DNA of 64,000 bases, from assembly GCA_020086605.1 (NCBI GenBank), contig JACBWW010000028.1, positions 10,401,888 through 10,465,887 on the forward strand. The letters are read 5' to 3'. This document shows positions 40,300 to 52,800 of the stretch, piece by piece. Each line of letters starts with the position of its first letter. Position 1 is the first letter of the stretch. A program made the translations under genes and the position numbers. The DNA comes from Lanius collurio (lineage: Eukaryota; Chordata; Aves; Passeriformes; Laniidae). The notes beneath the pieces are model-generated. The model did not search any database, was not told where the DNA came from, and worked only from the letters and a program-made list of their open reading frames with translations.

Positions 40300-40835
40300 G
40301 CTTGGTATCTTATATCTCAAAGCTAGCTTTTATTTCTATTTTGCTTACAGGGTTCATATTTTCAGAATCTTTTGCCAAGCAGTCATATTTATAAGGTTTT
40401 CCTATTTCATCCTCCCCAACACCTATTGAGCTATGTTATCAGTATCAGATCAGAAAATTTACAATACTTAGGCTTCATTCTGAAGCATCCCTCTTTTACT
40501 TTTTTTTCATTTTGTTTGTTTTATTTAATATGACCAAAAATATTTTTTTTTAATTTTCAGAAATATAATTTTGAATAAGACAATAAATCTGATTTTCTGT
40601 CTCAAAAAGAAAAACTATCTGTTTTAGATATCTGCTTGGCAGGCAATAGATTTGTGCATTAGTGGGATCTGGGAAATCTCCATTTCATTCACAAGAGAGA
40701 CCAGGAGAGATACACTTCTGGCCTTTTCTTTCACAGACAACAAAGAACTGGTTGGGTGTGTGGTGGTCAAAGGCAATATAGAATGACAATGACAGTCACC
40801 ATGAAACTGTGGAGTTAAGACCTCAAGAAAACCCC
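40300..40835. other. Non-coding stretch
   Basis: T-rich sequence without a recognisable gene. It may include the outer part of the adjacent LTR, whose U3 boundary is uncertain. Confidence 0.4.
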
Positions 40836-41117
40836 AGAAAAGAGAATTATAGAATTGCTTATCTGGGAAAACCTCTTCAAGAACTTTGAGTTCAACTGTA
40901 AGTCTAACATTACCAGCACTGCTGGGTCCCACTTTGCTCCTTCCAAGCACCACATCCACAGGTTTTTTAAATACCTTCAAATGACTCAAACTCTTCCCTC
41001 AACAGACTGTTCCAATGCTTGACCACCTTTTCAGTGAATAATTTTTTGCTAACATCTAATCTAAACCTCCCCTAGTGCAACCTGAGACCACCTTCTATCA
41101 GTTTAAAATCGCACCTC
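40836..41117 (-). mobile_element. CR1 LINE, 3' half of an interrupted copy
   Basis: It starts with GAGAATTATAGAATTG (antisense tail) and runs through the antisense of the 3' UTR and ORF2 C-terminus (the VDVVLGRSKVGPS region on the minus strand). It stops abruptly at ACCTC (41113-41117), where an LTR begins. The matching continuation resumes at 41610, so this and the 41610-41755 segment are one original CR1 split by insertion. Confidence 0.88.
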
Positions 41118-41609
41118 GTTAGTGAAGTCGATTGGAACTCTTTTAAGAGAGACGGAACTATCACATTTTAAGAGTGATTTATTACTAAAATAACAAACAA
41201 GGCATCAGTCCCAAAGGCACGAGGTTTGGTAATAAGTCACCATCTTCCCCAGGATAGGGGAAAGGACAGTTTGTTTAGAATTTATGGCCTATCATGTATG
41301 ACCTGTACCACTACGAAGCTGTGGTCTCCTGACCAGTGATTCTTCTGGTCACGTACACAAAAAGGGCAATTCTATTATACCATCTAAATTCTTAGCTTAA
41401 ACCATATAAAATCATACCACTATACTTAAAACCCACCACCAAAACCACTTAGTGTAACTTCTTCACTTACAGCTATAAAAACAAAAGTGTACAGCTTTCC
41501 CAGCCAAGGGTCATAAATCTCTCCTAATTAAGCCAGGCCCAGTCTTTTCCACAGCTGCAAATCAAAGCCTCTGACAACTGCAGAGGCTTGTGTTTCTTTG
41601 ATTCCCACA
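41118..41609 (-). mobile_element. Solo LTR inserted into a CR1, with 5-bp target duplication
   Basis: A 492-bp block that interrupts a CR1 and is bounded on both sides by ACCTC (41113-41117 and 41610-41614). On the minus strand it begins TGTGGGAATC and ends CACTAAC. If the duplication is taken as 4 bp (ACCT), the right-hand terminus gains one base and is a T-to-C decayed TG...CA end. A poly(A) signal AATAAA is encoded at 41183-41178, leaving a U5 of about 60 bp. No retroviral internal sequence is present. A 5-bp duplication fits ERVL-type integration; 4 bp would fit gammaretrovirus-like elements. Confidence 0.78.
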
Positions 41610-41755
41610 ACCTCCCATCTGTCTACAACATCCGTTTCAGGTACTTTTTGAGTGTGGTAAAGATCCCCTCTCAGCCTCCTTTTCTCCAGGCTAAACAATT
41701 CTATCTCTCTCAGCCACTCCTCACAGAACGTGGGCTCTAGACCCTTTGCCAGCTT
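41610..41755 (-). mobile_element. CR1 LINE, 5' part of the interrupted copy
   Basis: The continuation of the CR1 at 40836-41117. It contains CTCAGCCTCCTTTTCTCCAG (the antisense of the conserved SLEKRRLRGD region) and CAGCCACTCCTCACAGAA (antisense of EEWLRE). The minus-strand protein remnant reads CEEWLREIELFSLEKRRLRGDL. Confidence 0.9.
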
Positions 41756-41789
41756 CACAGAGTCACAGCTTTGGAAATCAGCAGATCTG

Positions 41790-42060
41790 AGATTGTTTTG
41801 GGACTCATTTTTCAAGGTCCCACAGGAGACTGCTGGAGAGTAACAGTAAATAAGAGAGCTGGTAAAATTCAAGGACAACTTGAAGAGCAGTCCTTCCCTT
41901 CAGAGAGCAAGCGAACACAGAGAAACAGGGAGTGATTGGCTGAGCTCAGAGATGAATAAGAAGAATTCAGTGGAAATGAAGAGGAAATGGAGGTCAACTG
42001 CATGTGAGGACCATAGAGAACTTGCCTGAATGTTGAGCCATGTGTCAATCCATCCATGGG
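41790..42060 (+). mobile_element. Possible CR1 ORF2 linker remnant
   Basis: On the plus strand a frame near 41860-42000 reads KFKDNLKSSPSLQRAS, then GSDWLSSEMNKK. This resembles the segment between endonuclease and reverse transcriptase in some CR1 ORF2 copies (FKDNF... / WLNKELL...). Similarity is judged by eye only and the rest of the element is missing. Confidence 0.3.
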
Positions 42061-42525
42061 CTGGACTAGAAACCACAGAGTTTTGTGAAAGACAAGAGAG
42101 GCTTCCTTCCAAAGGAGAGGCTAAGGCTGACATGGGTTGGCTACTCAGCGGACATCTCATGACCAAGGGTATCAAAACAGCAAAGTTCTCAACACATGCC
42201 TTTTCCCCAGAATTCATTTGCAAGATCTGCTTTAAGGCTCTCAGGGCACTGTGGATGCTATGGGCTCCTGGGGATTGAATAAACTGTCTCACTACCCCAG
42301 CTGGAGGCAGGACAACTGGTGGGCAGCTGAGGCAGGTCTGTGCAATGGAAAACCTCCCTGGGAAGCGGGCACAGTCTGTATGAGAAAGGTATGACTTGCA
42401 AAGTTTTATGACACCTAGAAAACTGGTCCTGCATATCAATGTAGCCATATCTGTGCTGTGTTTTAGTAGACTTTATTCTTTAGGAGAAGAAATTGCCAAA
42501 TACCAGCCCTCCAAAACCCTCCTGC
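42061..42525. other. Unassigned stretch ending in poly(A)
   Basis: Moderately GC sequence of unknown origin containing an AATAAA at about 42277 and running into a poly(A) run at 42526. The long minus-strand frame over 41900-42448 is domain-free. Confidence 0.35.
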
Positions 42526-42548
42526 AAAAAAAAAAAAAAAAAAAAAAA
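42526..42548. repeat. Poly(A) run
   Basis: 23 consecutive adenines following CTCCTGC. It could be a retroposition tail or a simple homopolymer. Confidence 0.9.
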
Positions 42549-44935
42549 TTGGGAAAAATCAAGAAGTGTGAATGAACCCAGTGAATCAGCTGCCAATTAA
42601 GATGTTGGACAAAAATATAAAAAATGTAAGGAGAGCAATTTCACATGAGATCCTTCCATGAGAAATAATTTTTACAGTGATCACTATAAAGCACAAAGTT
42701 AAAAAATCCCCATCATATAATTCTATCTAAAAAAATCCAATTAGTCTCTCATTGCAAACCTATACAAAGTGGTTTATTTCCTTACATCAGGAATAGATAA
42801 TTTGATCAGAATCAAAATATGCATATTCTTATATGGATATCACATAGTGACTGCTACTAATTGAACTCTTTAATGAGAGGATGACTCAGTTTTTGCTTAG
42901 CAGTTGTTGGCAGTTAAAATAGTTCTGTGATTCATTGGGTGATGCACGCCTTTTTGTTATGTAGTCCTGTGCCCAGTGCACTGGAGTGTATGCTAGCTAT
43001 AAACTATAAGAGGTCCTGTGGTTTTTCACCAGCAGCTTAAAGAAAACTAGACAGTGAGAGCAAAAGATTCATTTGAGGAGCTGAGAGGTAAAATATGGAG
43101 ATAGTAGCAGCTGAGAAAATGTCAGAATATTTTATATTCAAAACAATGTTTTATATAGTTGTTTAAGTATTTGGACAAAGTGTGAATAAACAGTGTGTGA
43201 ATACTACATGACTTTTTGCCTAAATTCACATGCCTCCTTATGAGTGAAACAATTACTTAAATCTCCTGAAAGTTTATGCATCTCTTTGGAAGACACAGAC
43301 TGTCTCCATGTGTGGCCATATATGTAACTCTGTTACCTTAATAGAGATGCTTCTGCAATTATTCCCACTTTTCAGAAACTAAAAGGTGAAGCGAAGTGAT
43401 AATGCCTTATGATAAACTTCAGAAAGCCACTTAGTGCCTCTTGCATTTCTTTATAATTTTATTTTCAACATTATAATTTCTATTGTGAGCCTGAAGGAAT
43501 GCTTGAAGGAGTCCTGCTGTGAAGGGGGGCTGCTTGTTTTTCACTCTTGGTGAAAAGATGTCTTGGCAGACTATTTGTCATGTATCTAGAAATGTTAAAA
43601 AACATCTCGAGAAACAGGGAAATAATAAAAATGAATTATTTTGCTGAAGTGTTACCCAAGGCTTATTTCAATCAGCATTTATTTGCAGGAATTGTTTATA
43701 GGGTATCAAATTGCATAAACTTGCATGGTCTTAGTTGTCATATGCAGCCCATGACAACCATCTGCTTAGAATATCTTTGAGGTTTTCTCAGTTTCATTCA
43801 GTCTAACTGAAATAAAAATATTGACAGCAACACTTTCTATGGTGCATACAATTTAACAAAAGAGCTGCTGTTACATAGGCTTGTTTTGGATTAAAATTAT
43901 AACTTTATACAATAACACACATATAGTCTTTAACTAGATGTATTTTTTAAAAATACAGACATAAAAGAAGAACTGAAAGAAAATTTTAACTGTTAAAATA
44001 TTTTAGATTCCTAGAAGCAAACCCTATATTTTACTTTAATCAATTCAAGTGTAACATGTAACTTGTAAGAAAATAGAATATATTTACTGAGTTTTGCTTT
44101 CATTCTTACACTGGGGTTTCTTTTTTGTTTGTTTGTTTTCCAGTAGGTAACAATTTTGTTTGCTGGAAAGATCTGGATACTCTGGCGTATTTAGGAGAAC
44201 TTTTGGAGCTTGGGGGAATTAGTACTTGTTCCTTCTGCTGAGGACATGGAACTCTTTTCATCTCTAAATTGTTAGTTTAATTCTACAGTGAGACACAGAT
44301 GACTGAATGTCATTATAGATGATTTCTATTCCACTCAGAAAGATGTGCTTTCAGTTCAGTTCTCAAAAGTCAGATGCCTGCCGTAGAACATCAAGCCAAT
44401 TTACTATAATTGTGTGATTTTTGGAGGTTGTTGTTCTTCTTGGGTTTTTCGTGTTGTTTGTGTGTTTGGTGGGGTTTTTTGTTTGTTTGGTCTTTGGTTT
44501 TGTTGCAGTTTTTTTATGTCATGCCGTATTTCTACTTGCCCACTCTAATGAAGCAGAGAACCCTCAAGGTGGCCAGCAATGCATTGCTGAGAGGTATGGT
44601 GTCATCTCCATGGCTCATTCCTCTTGCTGCTGTGTAGATCAACTGGGTGCTTCACGTGCCACACTGCTGCTTTCAGCACCTACACTGATTTTGAGGGACT
44701 AGATCCACAGAGAGTGTGAATGCTGAAGCTGTGTCAAGTCATACCACCTGAGAAACTGATAAATCTCTTCCTTTACTTGCATCCATAACAGCACCACCTC
44801 ATGGGTACATTGCTTTCTATCTGTTGTGTCTCAGTGAAAGCTAGGTTGTGGTTGTACAGCTGTGCTGGGGATACCCAAGTGGGACAAATATCTCAGTCAG
44901 TCCGGACTTTAGAGCTGGCCCACTGAAATCCATTT
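42549..44935. other. AT-rich non-coding stretch
   Basis: No gene or repeat recognised. A GT/T-rich patch at about 44440-44515 yields a spurious hydrophobic open frame. Confidence 0.5.
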
Positions 44936-45789
44936 AATGTAGTCTCAGCATAATCCACCTAAGTGTATGCTCAGCAAGTTTGCTGATGACTCGAAACTGG
45001 GAGGAGTGGCTGATGCACCTGAAGGCTGTGCTGCCATTCAGTGGGACCTTGGTAAGCTGGAGAGTAGAGGAGAGACACTTAATGAGTTCCACAAGGGCAG
45101 ATATAGGATCCTGCACCCGGGGAAGAATAATCCCAAGTACCACCACAGATTGTGGCTGACCTGCTGGAGAGCAGCTCTGCAGAGAAGGACCTGGGAATCT
45201 TGGTGTATTACAAGTTGACCATGAACTGGCAATTCCTTTGTGGCCAGGAGGACCAATGGTATCTTGGAGGGCATTGGTAGGAGTGGGGCCAGCAGGTCAA
45301 GGGAGGTGATGCTGCTCCTCTACTCAGCCCTGGTGAGGCCATATCTGGAGTTCTGAGCCCAGTCTTAGGCTCCTCAAGGAGAGGGCAACAAAGATAATTT
45401 GGATTCTGGAGCATTTCTCTGATGAGGAGAAACTGTGAGAGTTTTGTTTAGTCTAGACAAGAGAAGACAGAGAGGATCTCATTATTACATAAAAATACTT
45501 TAAATGTGAGTCTCAAGAGGATGATTCCAGACTCTCTACAGTGCTGCCCAGAGACAGGATGAGGAACAATGGCCATAAACTAAAACACAAGGAGTTCCAC
45601 CACAACATGCAATAGAATTTCTTTACCTTGAGGACAGCAGAGCACTGGAACAGGCTGCTCAGGGAAGTCATTCCAAACCCACCTGGATGCATTCCTGTGT
45701 ACCCTGCTCTTGGTGACCCTGCCTTGGCAGGGGGTTGGATGGGATGATCTCCAGAGGTCCCTTCCAACACTAAGAACTCTGATTCTGTG
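44936..45789 (+). mobile_element. CR1 LINE, ORF2 3' half plus tail
   Basis: A plus-strand, 5'-truncated CR1. It begins within the reverse-transcriptase domain: MLSKFADDSKLGGVAD from 44967, with the catalytic FADD intact at 44979-44990, then EGCAAIQWDLGKLES. It continues with decayed C-terminal blocks, and the GGGGGTTGGATGGGATGATC-like 3' UTR near 45725 ends at CTCTGATTCTGTGAT (45778-45789). Several frameshifts are evident, for example after 45130. Confidence 0.93.
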
Positions 45790-48700
45790 ATATTAACATG
45801 ATGCAGATTCTAAACAGGCCAATTTCATTCTTAAGCAAGAAATATGAAAAACATTTCGGTAGTACAAGTCAGACCTTTCTTTGCCTGAATGCTGAGCAAA
45901 GTGTCTATAAATACAGGCAAGATCTAATACATCTTTGTTTCATGTTGAAGCTGTGATTGCTGGTTTTCAGGAGTCTAAGTTGTGGGTACTACCCGTGAGA
46001 CTTCAGGTAGGAGTGAAGCTAGACTCAGAAAAATAACAGGAAGTCCAGCTTTCACATTCTCCCAGATCTCAGGCCAGACAGAGGAACCCATCTCCTCCCA
46101 CCAACTGCTTCTGCAGGTGGATGTAGAATCAGGGGATTCATTTGTTCAGGGGCCAGTGGATGCTAGCCAGAAATGCTCTGTATAGGGAAATGTTCAAGTA
46201 TGGGAGTGGAAATGAGTCCTGCAGTCACCAACTGTAGCTCCCTACATTCCTCCCTGTCCAGTTTTAGTTTTCTGCCTTAGTTTAATTACCAAAATGAACC
46301 AGGTTTCCTGTAGGTACACTGAACTCAGCAGTAGATGATTCTGTTATTTAAGATGGTAAATTAGGACTCACTGAACTTTCCATTGCTGCAGTTAGCATGA
46401 CATTTTTTATTCCTCAGTTTTATTTTAAGCAATAGCATTTATAATACTTTTTTATATATGGGTACTTATTTATCACATTTTACTGATAAAGTGTTTTTGC
46501 TTAGCTTTAGAAATCCTTCTTTTTTAGGTATTAAAACTCATCTGCAATTAATCTTTATAAGTTGAAAGACACTGCAGTAACAGTACACAGAAGAGAAAAG
46601 AGTTGGTATAAGAAAATATGGGCTGGGAGGACAGGTAGGATGACCTTCCCTGTGACATTTCTTATCTCATGATCTTTCAGTATCCAACTGTAACTAAAAG
46701 TGACTATTTCTACTTCTACTCTTGTATAGTAAATGCTTCTGCTCAGAATCCTTTCTCCTTGTAAATTAGTATGTCAGATGTGGCACAAAATGGTTTCAAT
46801 ACCTTTTAACAGTTGTGCTGGTCATCAAAAACAAGGTAGATATGCACTGAATTTGTTTGTGCATCAATCAGCATGTTTGAACACTAAATGATTAGGCATA
46901 TAAATAGCTACTAGTGAATCTTGCTGTTTACTCCTGCAATAGCTGTGTGGGCAGTGTCTGAGCAGTCTCTGGACCTTGTGGACTGACATAAAATAGATTA
47001 GGACAGAGCTGTGTATTTGTTAGTGGATGTGCAAGTTGCATTTATATGCATACAGCTGAAGATTTTGAGTTAATTTTTGTATGTGATAAGGTGCACCTGT
47101 GTGGCAGGCATGGCCAGGGTGTAAGTCAGGTCCAGAGTCAGCCAGGAGCAGGGCCAGTGGCAGGACTGGAAGCAAGGACATGGCCTACCTCTGAGTCTCA
47201 CTGGGGAGACCAGGACATGGCATGGGTCCCAGTCCTATGGTTAGGGCTGTGAGGCACCCCAGATTTGGTAGGGCATAGTAAGACCCATCAGTGCTCTTAT
47301 CATGTAAACTCTAACTCTTTATGGCATACCAGAATTAGAAAACAACCACTTGAATCTATTAAAACATCAATTGACTCTATCATGCTGGAAAATAAAGTCA
47401 AATGGAATTTTCACAGAGTTTTTAAATTGCTTTGGAGAAAGAAGACCCAACAAAGCAAATATTAGTATATAAAAGGAATAGAAAAATGTATCCATTAAAG
47501 AGGTAAGAAAAATACTGATGATTAAACTGTTCTCTATACTAAATTAATATTTAAAAATGTGTTAATTTGTTACTCTTACCTTCCCCAATATCAAAGAAAA
47601 TGTCTTTTTTTAAGGAAAAAGTACCACTAGACACAGCAAAAAACAAGCTATATCTGTGCATGAAGGCCATTACTGTGTTGTTTGGCTATGTTTTTTTTAT
47701 TAGGCTTGGGATTCCTTTACACATTTGGCAAATCCCACTTTTCAAAATCTTCATGGTGGCACTTCTCTGTCTTATTTTACTGCTTTGTTGGTGAACATTT
47801 GGCCTGAGCTTTACATAACACATAGTTTAAGAAATACAAATTCAGATAATTTGCCAAAAAGTCAATTCAATTCTGATTTTTAAAGTACAAAGATATTAAC
47901 TCAATTTCATGTGATTTTTTTGATGGTATAAAACATAAAATTACCACTGCGTTCTTCCACCAGCATTTTATTTAATGGTTGAATTGACAATTCATAAAAT
48001 GTACTGAATTGGGACTACAGAGTCACTGTAATTCAGGCTTGAATGGTATATTATATTACTGAGCTATTGTTCAAAGTTTTAATTTTGAATTCAAGATGTA
48101 TTTTTTGATGATATGCTTCTATTAAATTGGAGAACACAGAAAATTCTTTTAGGTTATAGAATATTTATACGCACTTGCTTTTGATTCTAAGACAGGAGGA
48201 AATGCTCCACTTTCTACAGACATATTTATTTCCAACAGGTATCTCACAGTTTTTTTAATTAACAAAGATGTGTTCCTTTTCTGCTGTTCTCACCTGGACT
48301 ATCTTTTGTGATCAAAGTTATAAATCTCTCAAGTTGTAAATTCCTTCCAGGTTATTTATTATCACATTTAATAACTACAGGAGTGCTATGTCAAAAAAAG
48401 CCCTTGGAGGAACAGCAACCAAGATTCAGTTTTGTTTTACCTGCATGCCTTCCTTGATGAAAATTACACATTGCCATGGGTGTGATAGACACAGTTCAAA
48501 ATAGACATCATAAGGAGTTTGGCCACTTTCCTAGCCACCTGTTGGCTGTTACCAGGATGCTTTGCTAGCATGCTGCTGACAGTCTGGAGCTGCAGTGAAT
48601 GCTGGACACACAGAGCTGATTCTGCAGGAGGGGTGTCTCTTCCAGAGAAGTTGAACTATGGTCATCTTCCCTTTTCAGGAACTGTTTTGCAGGAGCAAGG

Positions 48701-49899
48701 AACTGGCTGGTTGCACAAAAGCACAAAAGGAGCCTATTTCATCAGGTTATCTGAAATGTTGAAAAGGTTTTCATCAAAACCCATGAAGGAAAAAATGTGA
48801 ATAACCCTGAAAGAAAGGACAGTGAGAGCAAAGGCTGCATGCTGCTGTGTAACAACATTTCACCAGATCAGAAATGGACACTAATGACAAATGGACACAG
48901 GAGATAAAGCTCAAAACACAGTGTGAATCTTATCATGCCTGTCTCTGATAGGTGCCCGAGGGGTTTGGTTTTGATCTTAGGCTGAAATTATAAATATCTT
49001 TATTCCCATTAGGTCTGACTGTGTTATTTCTAAGCTCATGTAGACTCTAATCTGATCATTCATACCCTTAAGCAAACACAAGTAACATATTTTGGAAAAA
49101 ACCCCAATATAATAAATATCAGATTAATTGATGATTGTTTTAGCAAAATGTTTTTTAAAATTTGCTTTCTATGATTTTTTTGTCCTTATGTTAAAATGCT
49201 AATGCATGCTTCAATACCTAAGAAACCTTAATCAAAGTGTTCTTTTCACTGGTTATTTTACAATTTTATTTTTAATTTTTATTTGAATTGTCAATTATAC
49301 GTGAATTTTGGTGCACCATTTCCCTAAGAGTTTACAGAGAAGCAGGAGATGGTAGGGAGAACCAAATACTACCTTTTAAAAAGGGATAGTGCTTCTCTAC
49401 AACACAGTATAATTCTGATTTTTCTGAGACAGTTTGTTTAGTATTGTAAATCAAACTTGAATCTTTTTGGTTCATTCCTGATGAACAGAAGCAGAGTTTT
49501 TTAAAATTTTCAAAAGATGGAGGTATTTCTACATTGGCCCTATTCCTATCTTGTTACTCAATACTAAAAACAAAGCATGTCTTCAAAAAAATGTGACACA
49601 TCATTTATCTGACATAAAGTGCATATTTTCTGTAACTTGTATGTTGATGGATGATTTGTCTATCTTCATTTTACTGCTTTTTAAAAATTGTTTTCTCTCA
49701 TGCTAATATTTATTGCTGATTGATGGTGCTCTTGTTCTAATTTTAGTAATTTAAGATGATTAAAAGACTAAAAACATTGTGTAAGTTTGTATCTCCCCAT
49801 TCATCCGTAGTCCAAACCTCTGTGAGGAAACTATCATAAAGCAAAGCTGTGCTTTTTTGATTTGACACATAGATTATCTTACAGGTCACAGGTCAGTGC
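45790..49899. other. Non-coding stretch
   Basis: No gene or recognisable repeat. A GC-richer patch at about 47095-47275 with recurring CAGGAC/GGCCAG motifs stands out from the AT-rich background. An AATAAA on the minus strand at 49714-49709 is a possible polyadenylation signal for the hypothetical minus-strand transcript described separately. Confidence 0.45.
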
Positions 49900-52800
49900 T
49901 TACTTTGTGCTGGCTTCTGATGAGGACTGGTGGATCTGGATGTCAAATTCTACGTAGTCTTTACAGAAGTTGAACCCTACTTGCATACTGGGAAACTGAA
50001 GAGACAAGCACAAAGTTAGTTCCATGTTTAAATTCTTATCTGTAACAGGTATGATCTCTGTTATATGTAAATTAATTAGGTCTGGAAAAAAAATAGAAGG
50101 GTAATGAAAATAGATGGAGCTACGTATGTTGACAGAATATTACATTTGCTAGAAAAAAAAATATGACAAGGACAGGAGACAGATGCTTTGGGGAAAATAT
50201 TTACACTTGAATGCTCACTAAAATCACAAGAATATGGGAATATTTAGACTTCTTCACAAAATTCACAGCATGATCATTAAAACAAAAGTGCTGTAAAAGC
50301 AAATAATATTGTGCATTATATGCCTTATATGCAATTCATTCATGATATTATTTATATAGATGCATTAGTAATGCTGTGCTGGTGCTGATGCTGACAAGTT
50401 CCCAGTCTTCTTCTCTGAGAAGCAGAGGCACAGTGGCTCTATAGATAAGCGTGGAGGAAGGAGATTTTTTGTTGCCTGTACAAAGGTCAAAGTTCCACTG
50501 TAATTTTCACTAGTTAGATCAGTACTGTATCCAGCTTTTAGCCCTCAAGTCTTGTAATTTTACCCAGCTGGGCATAGGCTGAGGGGACCATGATGGCCAG
50601 CTATAGAGTGTTTCTCTATGTGACAAGTTCAAACCCCACCAGTGGTTGCCTCAAGTGTCTCAACCATTTGATTCACATATTAATAGCTTATACTGTGGCC
50701 TGGAGCCTAGATGGGTGGTTTTCGATGAATCTATGAAGATATAAAGCAGCATGACCATCCCCCTGTTTCTTAAGTTTCAACCTGTCACTTTTAATGATTA
50801 TGCTTTCATTAAGTGACTTCTATAAAGAAGCAGCAGCAAAGAGGCATCAGCATATTGGTAATAAAGAAAAAGTCAATTTCTCTTCTGTCAGTGAGCCCTA
50901 CCTGTTTCTGGGCTTTCATTTTGCTCCTTCTTTCCCTACATTACTATTTATAGCTCAGTATGCTCACTTACTTGGGGGAAACACACTGGAGGGAAGAGAC
51001 ATAGTATTGTGTTGAGCTTTTTCTTGTCAGATGTCTTTCTGAATTAGGCTTCAGCAGGGTGTCCTGAATAGTTTAAATGTGGGGTGGGTTGACCTTGGCT
51101 GGATGTCTGTTCCTCACCAAGTTGCTCCAGCACACCCCATCTCATCTTCCCACCCCATGTCATCCCTGCCCAGGCTAAATATTTGTCTGGAAAACTAAGA
51201 GTATTTGTTACTTTTCTATCTAATAGTGCATGTTGACAAATAATTTCTTTTCCTATTATGCCCTTTCTTTATACTAAAGCTCCCATGTTTTTCTTAAACA
51301 TTTTTCTATTATCTTTTAACAGCTGAAACCAACAACAAAGCCAATTATTTCAGAAAATTCTTTTTTTGTAGAAAATGGAAATAAATAGGGGTACCGCCAA
51401 CATTCTTGAACAGCAGAAAAACCATTTTTTCACAAAAGGAATACCATCTAGAACTTATATAGGCATAATGATATCATGCAAATAAGCAGTTAGGAAAAAA
51501 AGGGAAATATTACATGAAGAACTTATTTATTTATGGCATTTAAATTTGAACTTAGCCTGAAGATATAAATGGATTCCAACATTGAGACCTTGGAGCAAAT
51601 ATCCCTGCAGGTAGACAGATGAATACCTCATCTTTTTACCCCTGATATTAGAGAAATTATTGAGAAAATTATCTTAGGATAAAATTAGCTGTGACAGGTG
51701 CAAACCATCCTGACTCATCCCTTCTCATAAAGAGAACCTAATTTTCTAACTTTTATGAAAGTTAAGTGGGGAAGCATTTCACACTACATATCGATTAAAA
51801 ACAAGTCACCTACCCAAAATCTCAAAAATGCTATGGTAGGTAATGGATGAGTACAGTCTGCACTTTAGGTAATGGAACCTTAGTAACTCTTTGCAGAAAT
51901 TCAGATGACATAATCTTACCAAAAAGCAGTGATGTTGATTACTCCTCCACAGGTGAGAAAAACAGACATTAAGAGAAATTATTCCATGAGGATTGTTCCT
52001 CCCTTGTTTAGTGAGAGTCTCCCTTCAGTTGGTGCAACCATAGTCTACCACAAAGCATTATTTTCTTTTATTCTGCTTTATTACTCCTCTGATTTAATCA
52101 CAGAGTAATGTAATGGAGTCTAAAGTTTTGGAAAATGTAGTGAATCTTGACAGAAACCACAACTAAAACAAAACTAAAATGAAAAATCAACTTAGTCTTT
52201 TCATGGGAAAGTTGTCTACTTGTAAATATCTCTTAGAAAGAAAACCCATGTAAGCCTCTCTTGGTGTGCCTGAATGTAACTTTTCCCTCTGATTCTTTTC
52301 TCTTTTCCCTCTAATTCTGCAGACAGAGTGTTATCAATATGAAGCAGAAAATATCACAAAATACCAAGGCTCAAAAATGCCCTTGAGGAAAAAAAATAGA
52401 TAAAGAAATAAAAAGAGAAAAAGAAAAAGAAAAAGAAAAAGAAAAAGAAAAAGAAAAAGAGAAAAAGAAAAAGAAAAAAAGAAAAAGAAATATGGTCTGC
52501 CCTCGCCAAAGGCAAATGAAATAAATATGCTTCACTGTGCAAACAGTGATTTTGCAGGAAATATGATTTTATACATTTTGTTTTCTATTCATTTTCATGA
52601 CATTGATGGAGAAATATTAAAACAGTGTGAGTGCTGAGGACAAATTAACTTATCAATTACATGTATGGGACAATGGAGACTGAGTTTATTTCGCCATTTC
52701 CAATTTCAATAAAACTGTAATTACTAACTTGTGGAATCCTCATGAAAATCTGCATTTATTGCCACTTAATTTGAAGTCAGTGACTGGTGTATACTTAACT

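Noticed and set aside
44410..44702. Hydrophobic frames of 75-93 codons
   Set aside because: Produced by a T/G-rich tract; the residue pattern is compositional.
50586..50650. tRNA-like segment with a B-box-like GTTCAAACC
   Set aside because: The acceptor and T-stem do not pair well by eye and the A box is poor; at most a very old tRNA-derived SINE trace.
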